A stretch of 20,812 nt of DNA from Beroe ovata (lineage: Eukaryota > Ctenophora > Nuda > Beroida > Beroidae): assembly GCA_946803715.1 (NCBI GenBank), contig CAMPET010000042.1, positions 66,974 to 87,785 of the forward strand. The letters run 5' to 3'. Position 1 is the stretch's first letter, and each line of letters starts with the position of its first letter. Shown here in pieces: positions 9,601 to 18,830 of this stretch. Both the position numbers and the translations under genes were made by a program. The notes beneath the pieces are model-generated. The model was given only the letters and a program-made list of their open reading frames with translations. It was not told the origin of the DNA and ran no database searches.

Positions 9601-10760
9601 CATTGATGGGATTGATACCTACTGCTGATGCGAAGAGACTTACTTTCCAGACGTCATATTTCTTATTGCAAATCACCACTTTCTCGATGGCATCGCTCTG
9701 GTTTTGGGATGAAGAGAGAAGGGAGCTTGCACTTGACTCTGACTGCATCTTCTTCACTTGATTCTATTGATATGCAGTGGTATTATCGCGAGATACAGGG
9801 ATTGTACAACTTTATTTTCTACTCACCAACTTTAAAATCTAGATAACTTACAACTAAATAAGCATTCTCCTTCTCAAGCTCTTCAATTCTATGTTCCACT
9901 TCAGCTGCATGTGTTTTTGGGGCCTTCAACATTGACTTAGCACTCATATCAGCTTGTACCTTCCTAAATTGCTTCTGAAAACATTGGCAAAGTTTATAAC
10001 TACTCACCAAGCCATGTCTATCAATCCATTGCAAATATATTTTGAATTCTCACAAACCTCTAAATATTCATTCTCCTTCTGCAACTTAGCAACTTTCTCA
10101 CTAAGAACCTTAATTTCCAGCTTGCTGCCATCATTTTGGAGCTGAGACGCCTGGTCAGATGATCCTGATGAAATTTTGAAAAAAGCACTGTTAAAAGAGC
10201 GATGTAGAATCACAACCTGATAGCAATTGGTCAATCACAAAAACTGACCTGGGGGGCAGTTCTCATCATGATATGGTGAGGTTTGAACAGCTTTCTCAAA
10301 TTTTGTGATCTGAAATAAGTAACATTCTTATCTGATCTACTCAAATTGAAATATAGGTACTCAGAGCTGATTTAGACAATTACATTACCTTGAATTGTTC
10401 AGTTTTCATTCTTGGATGCCTTGGTGTCAGTCTGTGATAGGAAGGCAAAAGAGGTTTCCTCTCTGATTTTGTCAAGCAGGACATAGACATAGATGTACTC
10501 TGATTTGAAACTGAGGAGCTACTGCTCTGCGAGTTTGACAAAAAGCTAGCAGGTGATGGAGTAGCAGGGAAGCTCACGCCATTCAAGACCTTAGATGATT
10601 CAAACTGGAAAGACATTGGTTCATTCTCAACTAAATCATCCTTCTCTGTTTCATCCTCATCAGGTGTACCATTGGCCCCATCTTCATCTGCCTTTTTACA
10701 ACTGTACTTCTTTAGAAGATACTGGATATTCCTTGCACTAACATCACTATTTTCATTCAT
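6641..10760 (-). CDS. TTK: Mps1/TTK-like dual-specificity protein kinase, ten exons
   Basis: Exons on the minus strand are 10760-10389, 10309-10249, 10164-10058, 9974-9852, 9763-9644, 9557-9375, 9277-9089, 7471-7328, 7169-7038 and 6781-6641. All borders are GT-AG, the frame is kept throughout, and they give 523 residues ending in TGA. An in-frame TGA lies nine bases before the chosen ATG. Residues 1-145 are Ser-rich and acidic. Residues about 150-235 form a Lys/Glu-rich coiled coil (KLQKENEYLE, ELEKENAYLV). The kinase domain spans about 250-520. It has glycine loop GKGASCQV (265-272), VAIK Lys284, alpha-C Glu302, catalytic loop HKDLKPQN (Asp386), DFG Asp403 and APE 431-433, so it should be active. 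SDVYSLGCILYKICFGCTPY, LIDFGI and the C-lobe resemble human TTK, the spindle-checkpoint kinase that acts at kinetochores. The N-terminal TPR domain of vertebrate TTK is not visible. Kinase identity is certain and Mps1 assignment is likely. The alternative is a divergent related kinase. Confidence 0.85.
7472..9088 (-). other. Kinase intron 7 (1617 bp), expanded by tandem repeats
   Basis: This intron separates the exon ending in IIHK from the exon starting DLKPQN, so it splits the catalytic loop. It is far longer than the other kinase introns (79-256 bp). Most of the excess is the three-copy repeat described separately. Outside the repeats I see no gene. Confidence 0.85.
7571..8860. repeat. Tandem repeat, ~544-bp unit, two full copies plus a partial third
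   Basis: Copy 1 begins near 7571 and copy 2 near 8115. The shared ATGAGTAAGCTGAAAAATTC lies at 7591 and 8135, a period of 544. A third copy, about 8660-8860, contains only the right part, starting at CAAAATCGGGGTATAAAAGTGTGG. The left half of copies 1 and 2 is nearly identical over about 260 bases, while the right half has diverged more. Copy 3 resembles the right end of copy 1. Open frames of 79-101 codons exist on both strands in each copy, but I recognise no protein. It could be a local tandem duplication or a fragment of a dispersed repeat family. Confidence 0.9.
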
Positions 10761-11547
10761 ACTATGGCATCAATCCCCCTGTATATGATTATGAATTTTT
10801 GTTCAATAGGAATGGTTGACAAATGGTCATCCAATAAATCAATTACTGAGAAAGAGTTTACTTGTGACCAGATACTATGAGTGTTGAGTGGGATACAACA
10901 ACATCTCAAATAGAGTGGAAGACATGAAATTGTGTTCAACATTTTCAAGCACAAGTTTGACACACTTAACACTTAAGTAAGCTGCTTGATTAGCATGAGA
11001 CAGCTTCAATAAATCACTTACTTATTGAGCCTTCAATTGAACAAATGGATCAAAACCTTTCAAATATCCTTTTACCAATTTTGCACTTTATGTACCTTCA
11101 ATCGGCTTTGTCTCACTGTCTACAATGTCCTAAATATGTACCTTGAACATTTTTTTCAACATGTCAAGTGCTATTTAATTGTTTCCTTGTCGATAGATGA
11201 TAGACCTTGTCGAGAATGCACCAGCGCGCGGCGTCAAGAAAAAGTGCGTTATTGTAATTCCCTTGGCTGTCGATGTTAGCCCTTGTCGAGAATTATTTGA
11301 TCACGTCAGCTGGGTCTAGCATCGCGTCGCCAGGCAATTGTTTCCGCGCTGGCCGCTGCGTGACCCAAATACTCAGCGCGCGCTGCGCGCCTCCTTTTTA
11401 CGATCCTTTCCAGTTCACTGAGTAGAACTAAAACAGAAGTGCAGTGAAAAGTTAAGCGCGCAACGTGTGCTCTGCAGTGCACATGCGCGTCAGCGCGTGC
11501 GTGCGTTATGGTGCATGTCCGTGTTCGGCCGTTTGGTAGCGGCTATG

Positions 11548-11636
11548 TGCTGGATGTTATCTGCACACTGTTTCTTGCGCGCGCCTGGTCCGGTGCCATG
11601 CCGCGCGCAAGAACAGTGGGCAGATAACATCCAGCA
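11548..11636. repeat. Long inverted repeat / hairpin in the divergent promoter
   Basis: The arm at 11548-11583 starts TGCTGGATGTTATCTG. It is the reverse complement of the arm at 11602-11636, apart from one mismatch and one extra T. The 18-base loop begins CCTGGTCC. The stem ends in GCGCGCG next to the loop. It could be a short fold-back mobile element, a transcribed hairpin, or a structural element of the promoter. Confidence 0.88.
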
Positions 11637-12114
11637 AAATCAATGATAGAATAATAGATTCAGTCAAGAATTTCGCCTTGCGCGCGCGGCTTGCATCAGC
11701 GGTTTAGCATCGCCAGACAGCTCCCATCGATCGACGAATAACATCCGGCAAAAATATGCCCTTTCGTGTTTCGTTAGTGGATAAATGCAATTATGATAAT
11801 GTTATTTATTCTATTTATTTATCATTAATTCTGGGTGTTATTCTGGGTAGCCAGTCTGTGAAGCTTACTATCGAAATCTTGTAGAGATGAAACCAAAATG
11901 TTGTTTATAAAGATAGCTATGTTTCAGAGGAAAGCTTTATATTATTCACCAATATGACATCAAATGCAACTGCTGCTGGTTCATTGATGCAAGATTGAAT
12001 GGGCTACTTGATATCACGGAGACTGCATTTCCCAGTGAGTTGGGACAGCTTCGATGTAGAATGTCAACAGAATCTGGGCATCTTTGTACAGATTGAGTAT
12101 GCTATCATAGTTTG

Positions 12115-12170
12115 GTGAGTCTGTTATGAAAACAATCTTATCATGTTTAATGAAAGCTTCACTCCTTTAG
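12115..12170 (+). other. Putative 5' UTR intron of the glycosyltransferase gene
   Basis: GTGAGT at 12115 and CTCCTTTAG ending at 12170 delimit a 56-base intron of the size common in this region. The upstream exon has in-frame stops in the relevant phases, so it is probably non-coding. The ATG used for the protein lies 25 bases after the acceptor. Confidence 0.4.
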
Positions 12171-12195
12171 ATGCACCAATGCACCAGAGAAAGAA

Positions 12196-14434
12196 ATGCA
12201 CTTAATTATTTGCAGGTTCTCGGTATGTGTTTGGTTCTTTGCAGCATTCCCTTTCCCATTTATGCAGTCTACTGAGATCTCCAAGAATGTCTTGATTACA
12301 TGGAGTGCAACTATTCAAAAGCAAGAGATGGTTGGAGCGGGTTTTGCCTTTGAAGCACTTGATTTCTTAATCCCCCTTGCTAGTCATGTTCATTTGGGTA
12401 ATTATTAGCTGAAGGTTCTTTTATATTGTCGCTTCCTCTTGAGGTCTCATTTGGTCTCATTGAGGTCTCATTGAGGTCTCATTGAGGTCTCTTGAGGTCT
12501 CATTTGGAATAGATAATATCATTAGTTTTTGGCCAATGCTTCATCAATTGGTTTCATGAAAAAATATAGCCTTATCCTTGTCATTGTCTTATTGCAGGAT
12601 GGGTTAATGAAAGGGGATTGAATCCTTTTAGAGCTGAGGATAGTGCTTTCCATGACTTGAAACAAGAAGATCAAGATATTCTACGAACAATCTACAAACA
12701 GGTAGTGACACTCTTGAGGAGGATACCTTTTCTCATCATTCAAGTGAATGGAATCTTGACTGTTTTTCGCAGGGTTTAGAGATGATGACATTCCAAGATC
12801 AAATACTTATGCTCCAGTATCAGCCAACGTTTTATGAGAAGTATTTGCATGATTACAGCACCTTCAAGAATTACAGATATATTATTGGTGGGTTTATGTT
12901 AAGGTTCGATGGGGAACTTAACTTACAGAATGATATATCTGTTTATGCTGAAGTACTCATTTTCCACAGGTAGGTGCATGTTTGAAACTACTTCAGTGCC
13001 TGAGGGCTGGGTTTCTATCATAAATTCACATGTGGATGAAATATGGGTTCCAAGCAAATTTCAAAAAGTTGTATTTCTCCGCCAGGGTGTGAAAAAACCT
13101 ATTGTGGTTATAAAGGTTAGTTTCAGAACAAAAGTTCTAACTGATCCCGATTGTGCTTTTTATGCATATTAGGTATGTGTACATACTTTTCATCTCTTAA
13201 CAATGCAGGAAGGATTTGATCCAAAAGTTTACAATCGTAACAGTACTAAAATTGACAGAAGCAAGTTTTTTGCCCATTGCAGTGAGGATTACGTTTTCAT
13301 AGCATCTTCCAAATGGGAAGACAGGAAAGGTATGTAGGTATTGATTCATTATGGAAAGACAGATCTATTGTTAGACATTTTGTCAATTGTCATCTCCTAC
13401 CACTCTAAATCTCTTACCTCAGGATGGGACATCCTTCTTGAGGCATTCACTGAGGAATTCACTGGAATGGAACGCGTTTGTTTGGCTATCAGATCTACAG
13501 GGCTAAGTCAGCAGCTTTACAAGATACACAATCCTAACCAGGCAAAGATCATAAGGATCGACAAACTTTCTAATGGAGGTTCTCCCCTAATGAAGATCCA
13601 CAATCCTAACCAGATCTTTGAAAATTGAACCTGACGAGTGATAATCAAGCATTCCTTCAGACTACCCATCGTTCTATGCCAGTGCCGACGCTTTCGTCCT
13701 TCCCTCCCATGGTGAAGGCTGGGGTCGGACAGTAATGGAAGCTATGGCCATGGCTCTCCCTGCTATAACTACTAACTGGAGTGGACTATCAGAATTCTTA
13801 TCTCCTGAATACTCAATTCCGATCAATGTCACTGAGTTAGAGCCTGCGTTCCCTAATGAGCCTGAAAACCTTGGTAAGTTTTAGAGTGTCAATGATCAAT
13901 CAATGCTCCGTTCATCCCGCAATCATTGAGTTTAGATACTTTGAAAATCAGCCATTTCATGATGATAAAGTGTTGTTTCCACGTCATCATATAATGAGTC
14001 CCCTCTTCAGGACCAAGTAATGATAAGCGACAAGTACACAAGTGGGCACGGGTGGACAAGTATGCAGTTAGAGGAGCGATGAGATGGCTTTACAATAACC
14101 AGGAAGCCGGCCGAAAACTAGGTGAGAATAATTTATAATACTCAGTCCTCGCGTATGATCGTGAGTCGAGTCAAAAGGGATGATCATTTACAATTTGTTT
14201 ACCTTCAGATTGGTACCTGTGCATTTATGTGGTGCTATCTCTTGTGTGGTCTCACACTTGAACTCCATCATCCCTTTTCCTCCAGGAAAGAAAGCCGAGT
14301 TGTTTGCACACAGTCACTACACCCGTGAACACATAGCAGAAGATATACACCGCCGAATCCTCCAAATTTACCGGACCCATTTTCCTGAGCGGGATTTGTC
14401 ACACGCCAAACACTTACACTTGCTCGACAGTTGA
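12196..14434 (+). CDS. GT4-family (GT-B fold) glycosyltransferase, nine exons
   Basis: Exons are 12196-12397, 12598-12701, 12773-12887, 12970-13115, 13209-13329, 13423-13578, 13661-13873, 14011-14121 and 14286-14434. All borders are GT-AG and the frame is kept, giving 438 residues. Residues 1-25 (MHLIICRFSVCVWFFAAF...) are hydrophobic and could be a signal peptide or anchor for the ER/Golgi. The N-terminal Rossmann-like half includes GRCMFETTSVPEGWV and HVDEIWVPSKFQ. The C-terminal nucleotide-sugar domain includes FIASSKWEDRKGWDILLEAF and ADAFVLPSHGEGWGRTVMEA, where Glu300 and Glu308 form the E-x7-E motif of retaining GT4 enzymes, followed by MALPAITTNWSGLSEFL. It is not PIGA, ALG2, ALG11 or GLT1D1 as far as I can tell. 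The donor and acceptor sugars are unknown. An alternative start is the ATG at 12171 with an intron at 12216-12267. That start removes the hydrophobic segment. The junction at 13578/13661 uses a weak GTTCTC donor. Confidence 0.87.
12437..12506. repeat. Short tandem repeat in glycosyltransferase intron 1
   Basis: About six copies of an 11-base unit close to TTGAGGTCTCA fill this stretch, with small length variants (TTTGGTCTCA, TCTTGAGGTCTCA). It lies between the 12397 donor and the 12598 acceptor and carries no coding signal. Confidence 0.85.
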
Positions 14435-15316
14435 CATGTTCTGTGTGATAAAATGTGTTTGTGTGGGAGAGAGAGAGAGAGAGAGAGAGGGTTGGTGAGT
14501 TGTCACTGTATCTGAACGCTTCGCAGTTTAAATAGCATAGAAATATGATTTTATGTTTAGTTAATTCAAATGATTCATTTTATAGATGCGCTGTTTTGTA
14601 TTGTTAGATGAATTTCGCAATTGACGGTTTACACTTATGCCCTTCTAAGGTATGTTTTACGCTTGCTTTTATTATTCTCTGAATATTTCATTTTTAATTT
14701 CAATGGGGTTATTTTCAGCTACTTAAAACTTAATACTTATGTTATATTGTTATATTTCACACATTTTATTTGTTGCAATGTTCACCGATTGCTGATAATT
14801 TTCTCCATTTCATTTGATACTTGTGACGTAGTTTTTGCGGTTACCGATCAACGTTGTGTAGTAATCAAATCAAGGGTTATATCACGCAATACTGTATTAG
14901 GTGATATAACCCTCACTAGGAGGACATGACTTGAACTTTCTGGAAACTTCCACGCTACGAAATGTTCCCTTCACATATTGCGACTTGCGTCACGTATAAG
15001 TTGCCGCAGGCTCAACTATAAACATTGGATCTATATTTTGATGTCTATTTAATTTGATTTTAATTCTCGAATTAACGTATCCTACCTCATCCAGCATATG
15101 TCAATGTGACGATGTCGTAGTATGATGGACGTTTCTGGGATTCATAATGGTAGGTGCAAATTGATGATTACATAATGTTCCCATTACATAATCATTTGTA
15201 TGATATGATGTGTATCAAAAGCTATGAAATCCTTTAAATAATGTTCATTCTGCGGATTGCTAACCTGTATAGCCTGATTCATCAGGATGTGAATTGTGAT
15301 GGATAGTTACACTCAG
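14435..15316. other. Intergenic, 3' flank of the glycosyltransferase gene
   Basis: AT-rich sequence with a GA microsatellite (about 14465-14490) just after the stop codon and a perfect 13-base inverted repeat at 14873-14913. No canonical AATAAA was found close to the stop. A short ATG-initiated frame at 15122 that ends at a GTAGGT donor near 15150 is in the wrong phase to join the exon at 16118. No gene is supported. Confidence 0.6.
14873..14913. repeat. Perfect 13-bp inverted repeat with 15-base loop
   Basis: AGGGTTATATCAC at 14873-14885 is the exact reverse complement of GTGATATAACCCT at 14901-14913. The arms could form a stem-loop in RNA or mark the ends of a very short insertion. It lies 439 bases past the glycosyltransferase stop. 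Confidence 0.85.
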
Positions 15317-15761
15317 TTTTTTCTATAAGAAACTCTCTATAAGAAACTGAGCCTAGGATTTCCGAAAATTTAAGAAACTTAGCCTAGGATCCTGGAAAAA
15401 TTAAGAAACTCCGTTGATTTACAATTAAGAAACTAAGAAACTTTGTGCCTAAAATTCTCAAATTTGTGTACAGAATCCTAGTACAACGATAATTTTAGCA
15501 ACAGAAAACGTCTGGCTTCTGGGGGCTGCGCCCCCAGACCCCGCCCCTTCACTTTTATCCGTTTACCACACATCTGCCACTTCTGATCGGCATTTTGAGA
15601 ACAATGACTACTAAATTTAGTACAGCAATGGTGATTCAAGTAAGTTTCAAAAATTGCTATAGGATACAGAAATAAGAAACTAGTTAAGAAACTTGTAGGC
15701 TCAAAATCGCGGAAAATTAAGAAACCTCTAGCCTAGGATTTTGATAAGTTTCTTATAAAAA
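15317..15761. mobile_element. MITE-like element with terminal inverted repeats and AAGAAACT subterminal repeats
   Basis: The left end reads TTTTTTCTATAAGAAACT and the right end TAAGTTTCTTATAAAAA, which are inverted versions of each other with one or two differences. AAGAAACT recurs on the plus strand at 15327, 15341, 15372, 15403, 15427, 15435, 15674 and 15686. A variant is at 15719 and an inverted copy at 15747. GCCTAGGAT recurs at 15351, 15382 and 15731. The core has a GC-rich palindrome, GGGGGCTGCGCCCCC, near 15520-15536. About 445 bp without a transposase frame fits a non-autonomous element. Target-site duplications cannot be judged because an N and a TG run adjoin the right end. Confidence 0.6.
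15604..15639 (+). CDS. Candidate first coding exon of the coiled-coil gene (tentative)
   Basis: An ATG with A at -3 opens 12 codons (MTTKFSTAMVIQ) that end in phase 0 at a strong GTAAGT donor. The exon at 16118 begins in phase 0 and lacks its own ATG, so the two can join in frame across a 478-base intron. The candidate lies inside the MITE-like element. There is no similarity support. A different, unseen first exon is equally possible. Confidence 0.25.
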
Positions 15762-16117
15762 NGTGTGTGTGTGTATGACCGTGTGTACCTATTTGTGTGA
15801 CATACATACCTATATTGCTGTGAGTGAGTGATCACATTCCATCAATAACAATCATATTATCGCCTGCTCCCAACACTCTGTATACCATCCTGACAGCGAA
15901 TACTCCCCCTGACGCGCTCCCCCTGTCACGGCGATTGTTATAACATAATCACAAGTTTAACACGGCTACATGCACATTCCATCATATTATTATTCACAGA
16001 GGTCATGTTATAACACCACCCCCTACAGCATTGCATTTTGCACCCTGATATTAAAACCAGTCTAACTTGTAAATTCTCGCATCTTATTCTCAATTTCATT
16101 CTCTTTCTCACACTCAG
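15762..16117. other. Non-coding stretch, likely first intron or upstream region of the coiled-coil gene
   Basis: It starts with an N and a short GT run. The remainder is AT-rich with a few C-rich patches. A good polypyrimidine tract and CAG acceptor (TTCTCTTTCTCACACTCAG) end at 16117. In the frame of the following exon the sequence is closed by a TAA at 16070, with no ATG in between, so the exon cannot simply extend leftward. Confidence 0.55.
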
Positions 16118-18830
16118 GAAAGTGAAGTTCTCGAAGCGACAGATTACACAAAATCCACTCCTAAACCGGCTATATGTAAGAAACCCAAGCTTAATACACC
16201 GGAGGTAGGAGTAACAGAGCCTTCGTCAATAGAAGTCGTGATTTGTGATGATGTGAAGGAACTCGCTTCTATTTACTCACACAGGTAAACGCCTCTGTGA
16301 GAACCAGCTTATGCTATACAGAATTCAGGACACAGGTGTATGAACGAATTGCGCGCATGTGCCATAGCCCATATTGTATGTGAATGAAGATTTTCCAATG
16401 AAGAATACATTCGCAGGAACGAGGATAATGTGCTGATCAAGCATCGACCTGGCAAAAGATCTGTCACATTCAGCGAGGAACCTGTCAAGGTGGGCCTTGC
16501 TGCTCCCCGAACATTCACTCGTAACTACATCAAGTCAAACCACAAGAAAAAGAAAGACATCACTTCGGAGGGTCTGTACATGTTGATGAAAAACCCGGAG
16601 GTCCTACAACGACTCGACAATGCTGACGAAGGAGCAAAAGCGGTGGTGAAGCCAGCTGATCAGTCGACACCAGACTCCGATCTTGGTATCAAAGTGAATT
16701 CTCACGATCAAATGAAGATCCGGTACTTCAAACCGCCCTCCGCGGGAAGCTTTGCTCCTGCCAGCTCTGGGAAGGAGGGGAGTGATGGAGAGAGTGTCTC
16801 GAGTGGAGACAGCAGTGAGGAAAATGTCTATGTTGTCGGGCAGTCTGAGCACGATGAGGAATGTCTCAACATCCTCAGTAATGGTCTCGACGAGGATGAG
16901 GATGAAAATGAGAAGTTTTTTGGCAATACGACCCCTTTGAAAGAAACGAACATCGATGAGGTGATATACTGTGCCAAGATGACTGAGGTCATCGAGAACA
17001 ACTCCCCAAAGAAGTTCAAGGAAACCAGTCTCATTGAGACTCCCCCTGTACCCATTGCCCCAGAATCTGAGGAATCAGAGGAATCCTCCCTGGGGTCTGT
17101 GGACAGCGGTATACACGAGGCTGGCACTGATCATGATAGTCCGGTCGATGAAGTTCCCCCAGCTCTACTCCCAAAACCAGTGCCCCCTCCCAAGCCCAGT
17201 GTTGCTCCCAAACCTTCCCCTGCCCCAAAACCTATCCCTGCTCCTAAACCTACTGTCGCTGTGGCTCCTCTACCGCCCATCCCTCAACCTGAACCAACCA
17301 CGTCCAAAGCACAGGAACCACTCAAACCCCCTCCATCACCTCCAGCTGCCCCCGCAGATAGCAGTGGGTCGGGTGAGTCTGAGTCAGAGTCAGAGATGAG
17401 TGAGACTGAGAGCGAGGACTCTGAATCTGGAAGTGAGAGCAGTGATGCCAGACCTCCGTCACCAGAGGGTCATGAGATGACATACCTCCAATATGATGAG
17501 GAGCCCATGCTGCCCAAGTACAAGAGAGATGCACGAGTAGAAAGTAAGAAACAAGAACCTGTCTCTGTCAAACAGGTTCATCTCAGCATTGCTCCCGAAA
17601 AAGTTCCCCGTGCAGCTTCCCCGTCTTTCAGGCAGTCCGCAACTGAGACCAAACCTATTGAAATACCCAAAACTTCGCTGGAAAACTTCTTCGGTCCTAT
17701 CCCTCGACCGAGTGTCGAACAATCTGAAAGTAGTTCGGAATCATCCGTGTCAGTTGACGGGCGCCCACCAGCTCCGATTACCGCTGACAAAGCCGTAGAA
17801 CAGGACAAACTAAAGCAACTCCGACAAGAAGAGTTAAAATCCCAGCAGCATTTGCAGCGACAGTTAGAACTAAAGAAACAGCAAGAGTTGCAACTGGCGA
17901 TAGAACGTCAGCAGTTAGAGGAACTGCAGCGACACCGCGAACTGCAGCGACTCCAGGAGATGCAGCGACAGGAGCTGATGAGGATCCAGCAGGAAGAGCG
18001 GAGGAGAGAAGATGAGCTGGCTCGGAAGAAGATGGAGCAACAAGAAGAGAAGAAAAGAAGAGAATTTGAGGAGCAGGTTGAGAGGGAGAGGCAAGCGGAG
18101 ATGGAGAAGAAACTGAGATTGGAGAGACAAGCTAGGGGGGATGAGGAGAGGAGAGTACAGGCAATGCTTGCTAAAGAGGCGGAAAAGCAGAGACAGATGG
18201 ATCTACTCAGGCAGATAGAGGTGGAGAAGCAGAAACAACTGGAAGCACAGAGAAGACATCAGGAGCAGAAGAGCGCTCGATTTGCCCAACTTCACTCAGA
18301 GATAGATGACATTGACAGTTTGTTGGAGGGTTTGATGGAAATGGATCCTCTGATTCATCAACAAAGTCAGCAGCAGAAGCTCAAACAACTCGGTATGTGT
18401 TTGAATCGAATTGAATTTTTCATATACGTAAGTATCTGAGATTTGACTACCGTTTTGAAATTGTTTTCTCACTCTCATCAATCATGTTTTGCTTCATTAG
18501 AGGCTGAGATATGGGAGAGCAAGCAACGTGAGGCTGCACAGAGAAAGCAGCTAGAAATGGAACAGGCCCGGGCAGCTCAAGAAGAGAAGTTGCGATCTGA
18601 GGAGGCGAGACGAGAAGCGGAAAGAGCGGCGGCAGACGAGGAAAAGAGCCGAAAACAAGCGGAACTGGACGCAATTCGGGAACGAAAGAGGAAGATGAGG
18701 GAAATGACGCTGGATGACGTGCTCAAGTTGCAGAAAACCAAGGGTTCCTCGCCCACTCCCTCAGTGAAATCTGAGTCTGTCCCCAGTGTTAGACGGAGTT
18801 CTAACGAGTCTCTGAACAGTCTAACTGCTA
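16118..18830 (+). CDS. Large disordered / coiled-coil protein with PP1-docking-like motif, three exons seen, both ends open
   Basis: Exons are 16118-16284, 16417-18392 and 18501-18830, joined by GT-AG introns in consistent phase (about 824 residues visible). I do not recognise the family. In order it has a Lys/Pro/Glu-rich start; KRSVTFSEE at about 16454-16480, which fits the RVxF docking motif for protein phosphatase 1; and PRTFTRNYIKSN followed by a lysine run. Next come acidic Ser/Glu-rich segments, a proline-rich region of repeated APKP units (about 17150-17340) and a second acidic Ser/Glu block. Then follows a long Gln/Glu/Arg/Lys-rich helix (about 17790-18290 and 18501-18720) of single-alpha-helix or coiled-coil type, interrupted by IDDIDSLLEGLMEMD. 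A Ser-rich tail leads to a GTGAGT donor at 18831. The final exon after 18830 and the start codon are not resolved. A cytoskeletal or scaffold role is plausible but inferred only from composition. Confidence 0.8.

Larger units (their letters stand above)
10761..12195. promoter_or_regulatory. Divergent (head-to-head) promoter region between kinase and glycosyltransferase
   Basis: The kinase is read leftward from 10760 and the glycosyltransferase rightward from 12196. In between, about 11200-11760 is strongly enriched in CGCG/GCGC runs, unlike the AT-rich flanks, which suggests a shared CpG-rich promoter. A repeated motif, GTCGAT then a short gap then CCTTGTCGAGAAT, occurs near 11190-11217 and 11267-11294. 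ATAACATCC(A/G)GCAAAA occurs near 11624 and 11738. A likely 5' UTR intron of the plus-strand gene is 12115-12170 (GTGAGT...CTTTAG, 56 bp). No protein-coding exon is supported upstream of it. Confidence 0.55.

Noticed and set aside
12224-12267. Mini-intron GTATGT...GCAG near the glycosyltransferase start
   Set aside because: At about 44-45 bases it is shorter than any supported intron here, and the unspliced reading gives a sensible hydrophobic leader.
15122-15150. MMDVSGIHN-type mini-exon with GTAGGT donor as first exon of the coiled-coil gene
   Set aside because: It ends in phase 1. Joining it to the exon at 16118 gives an immediate stop.
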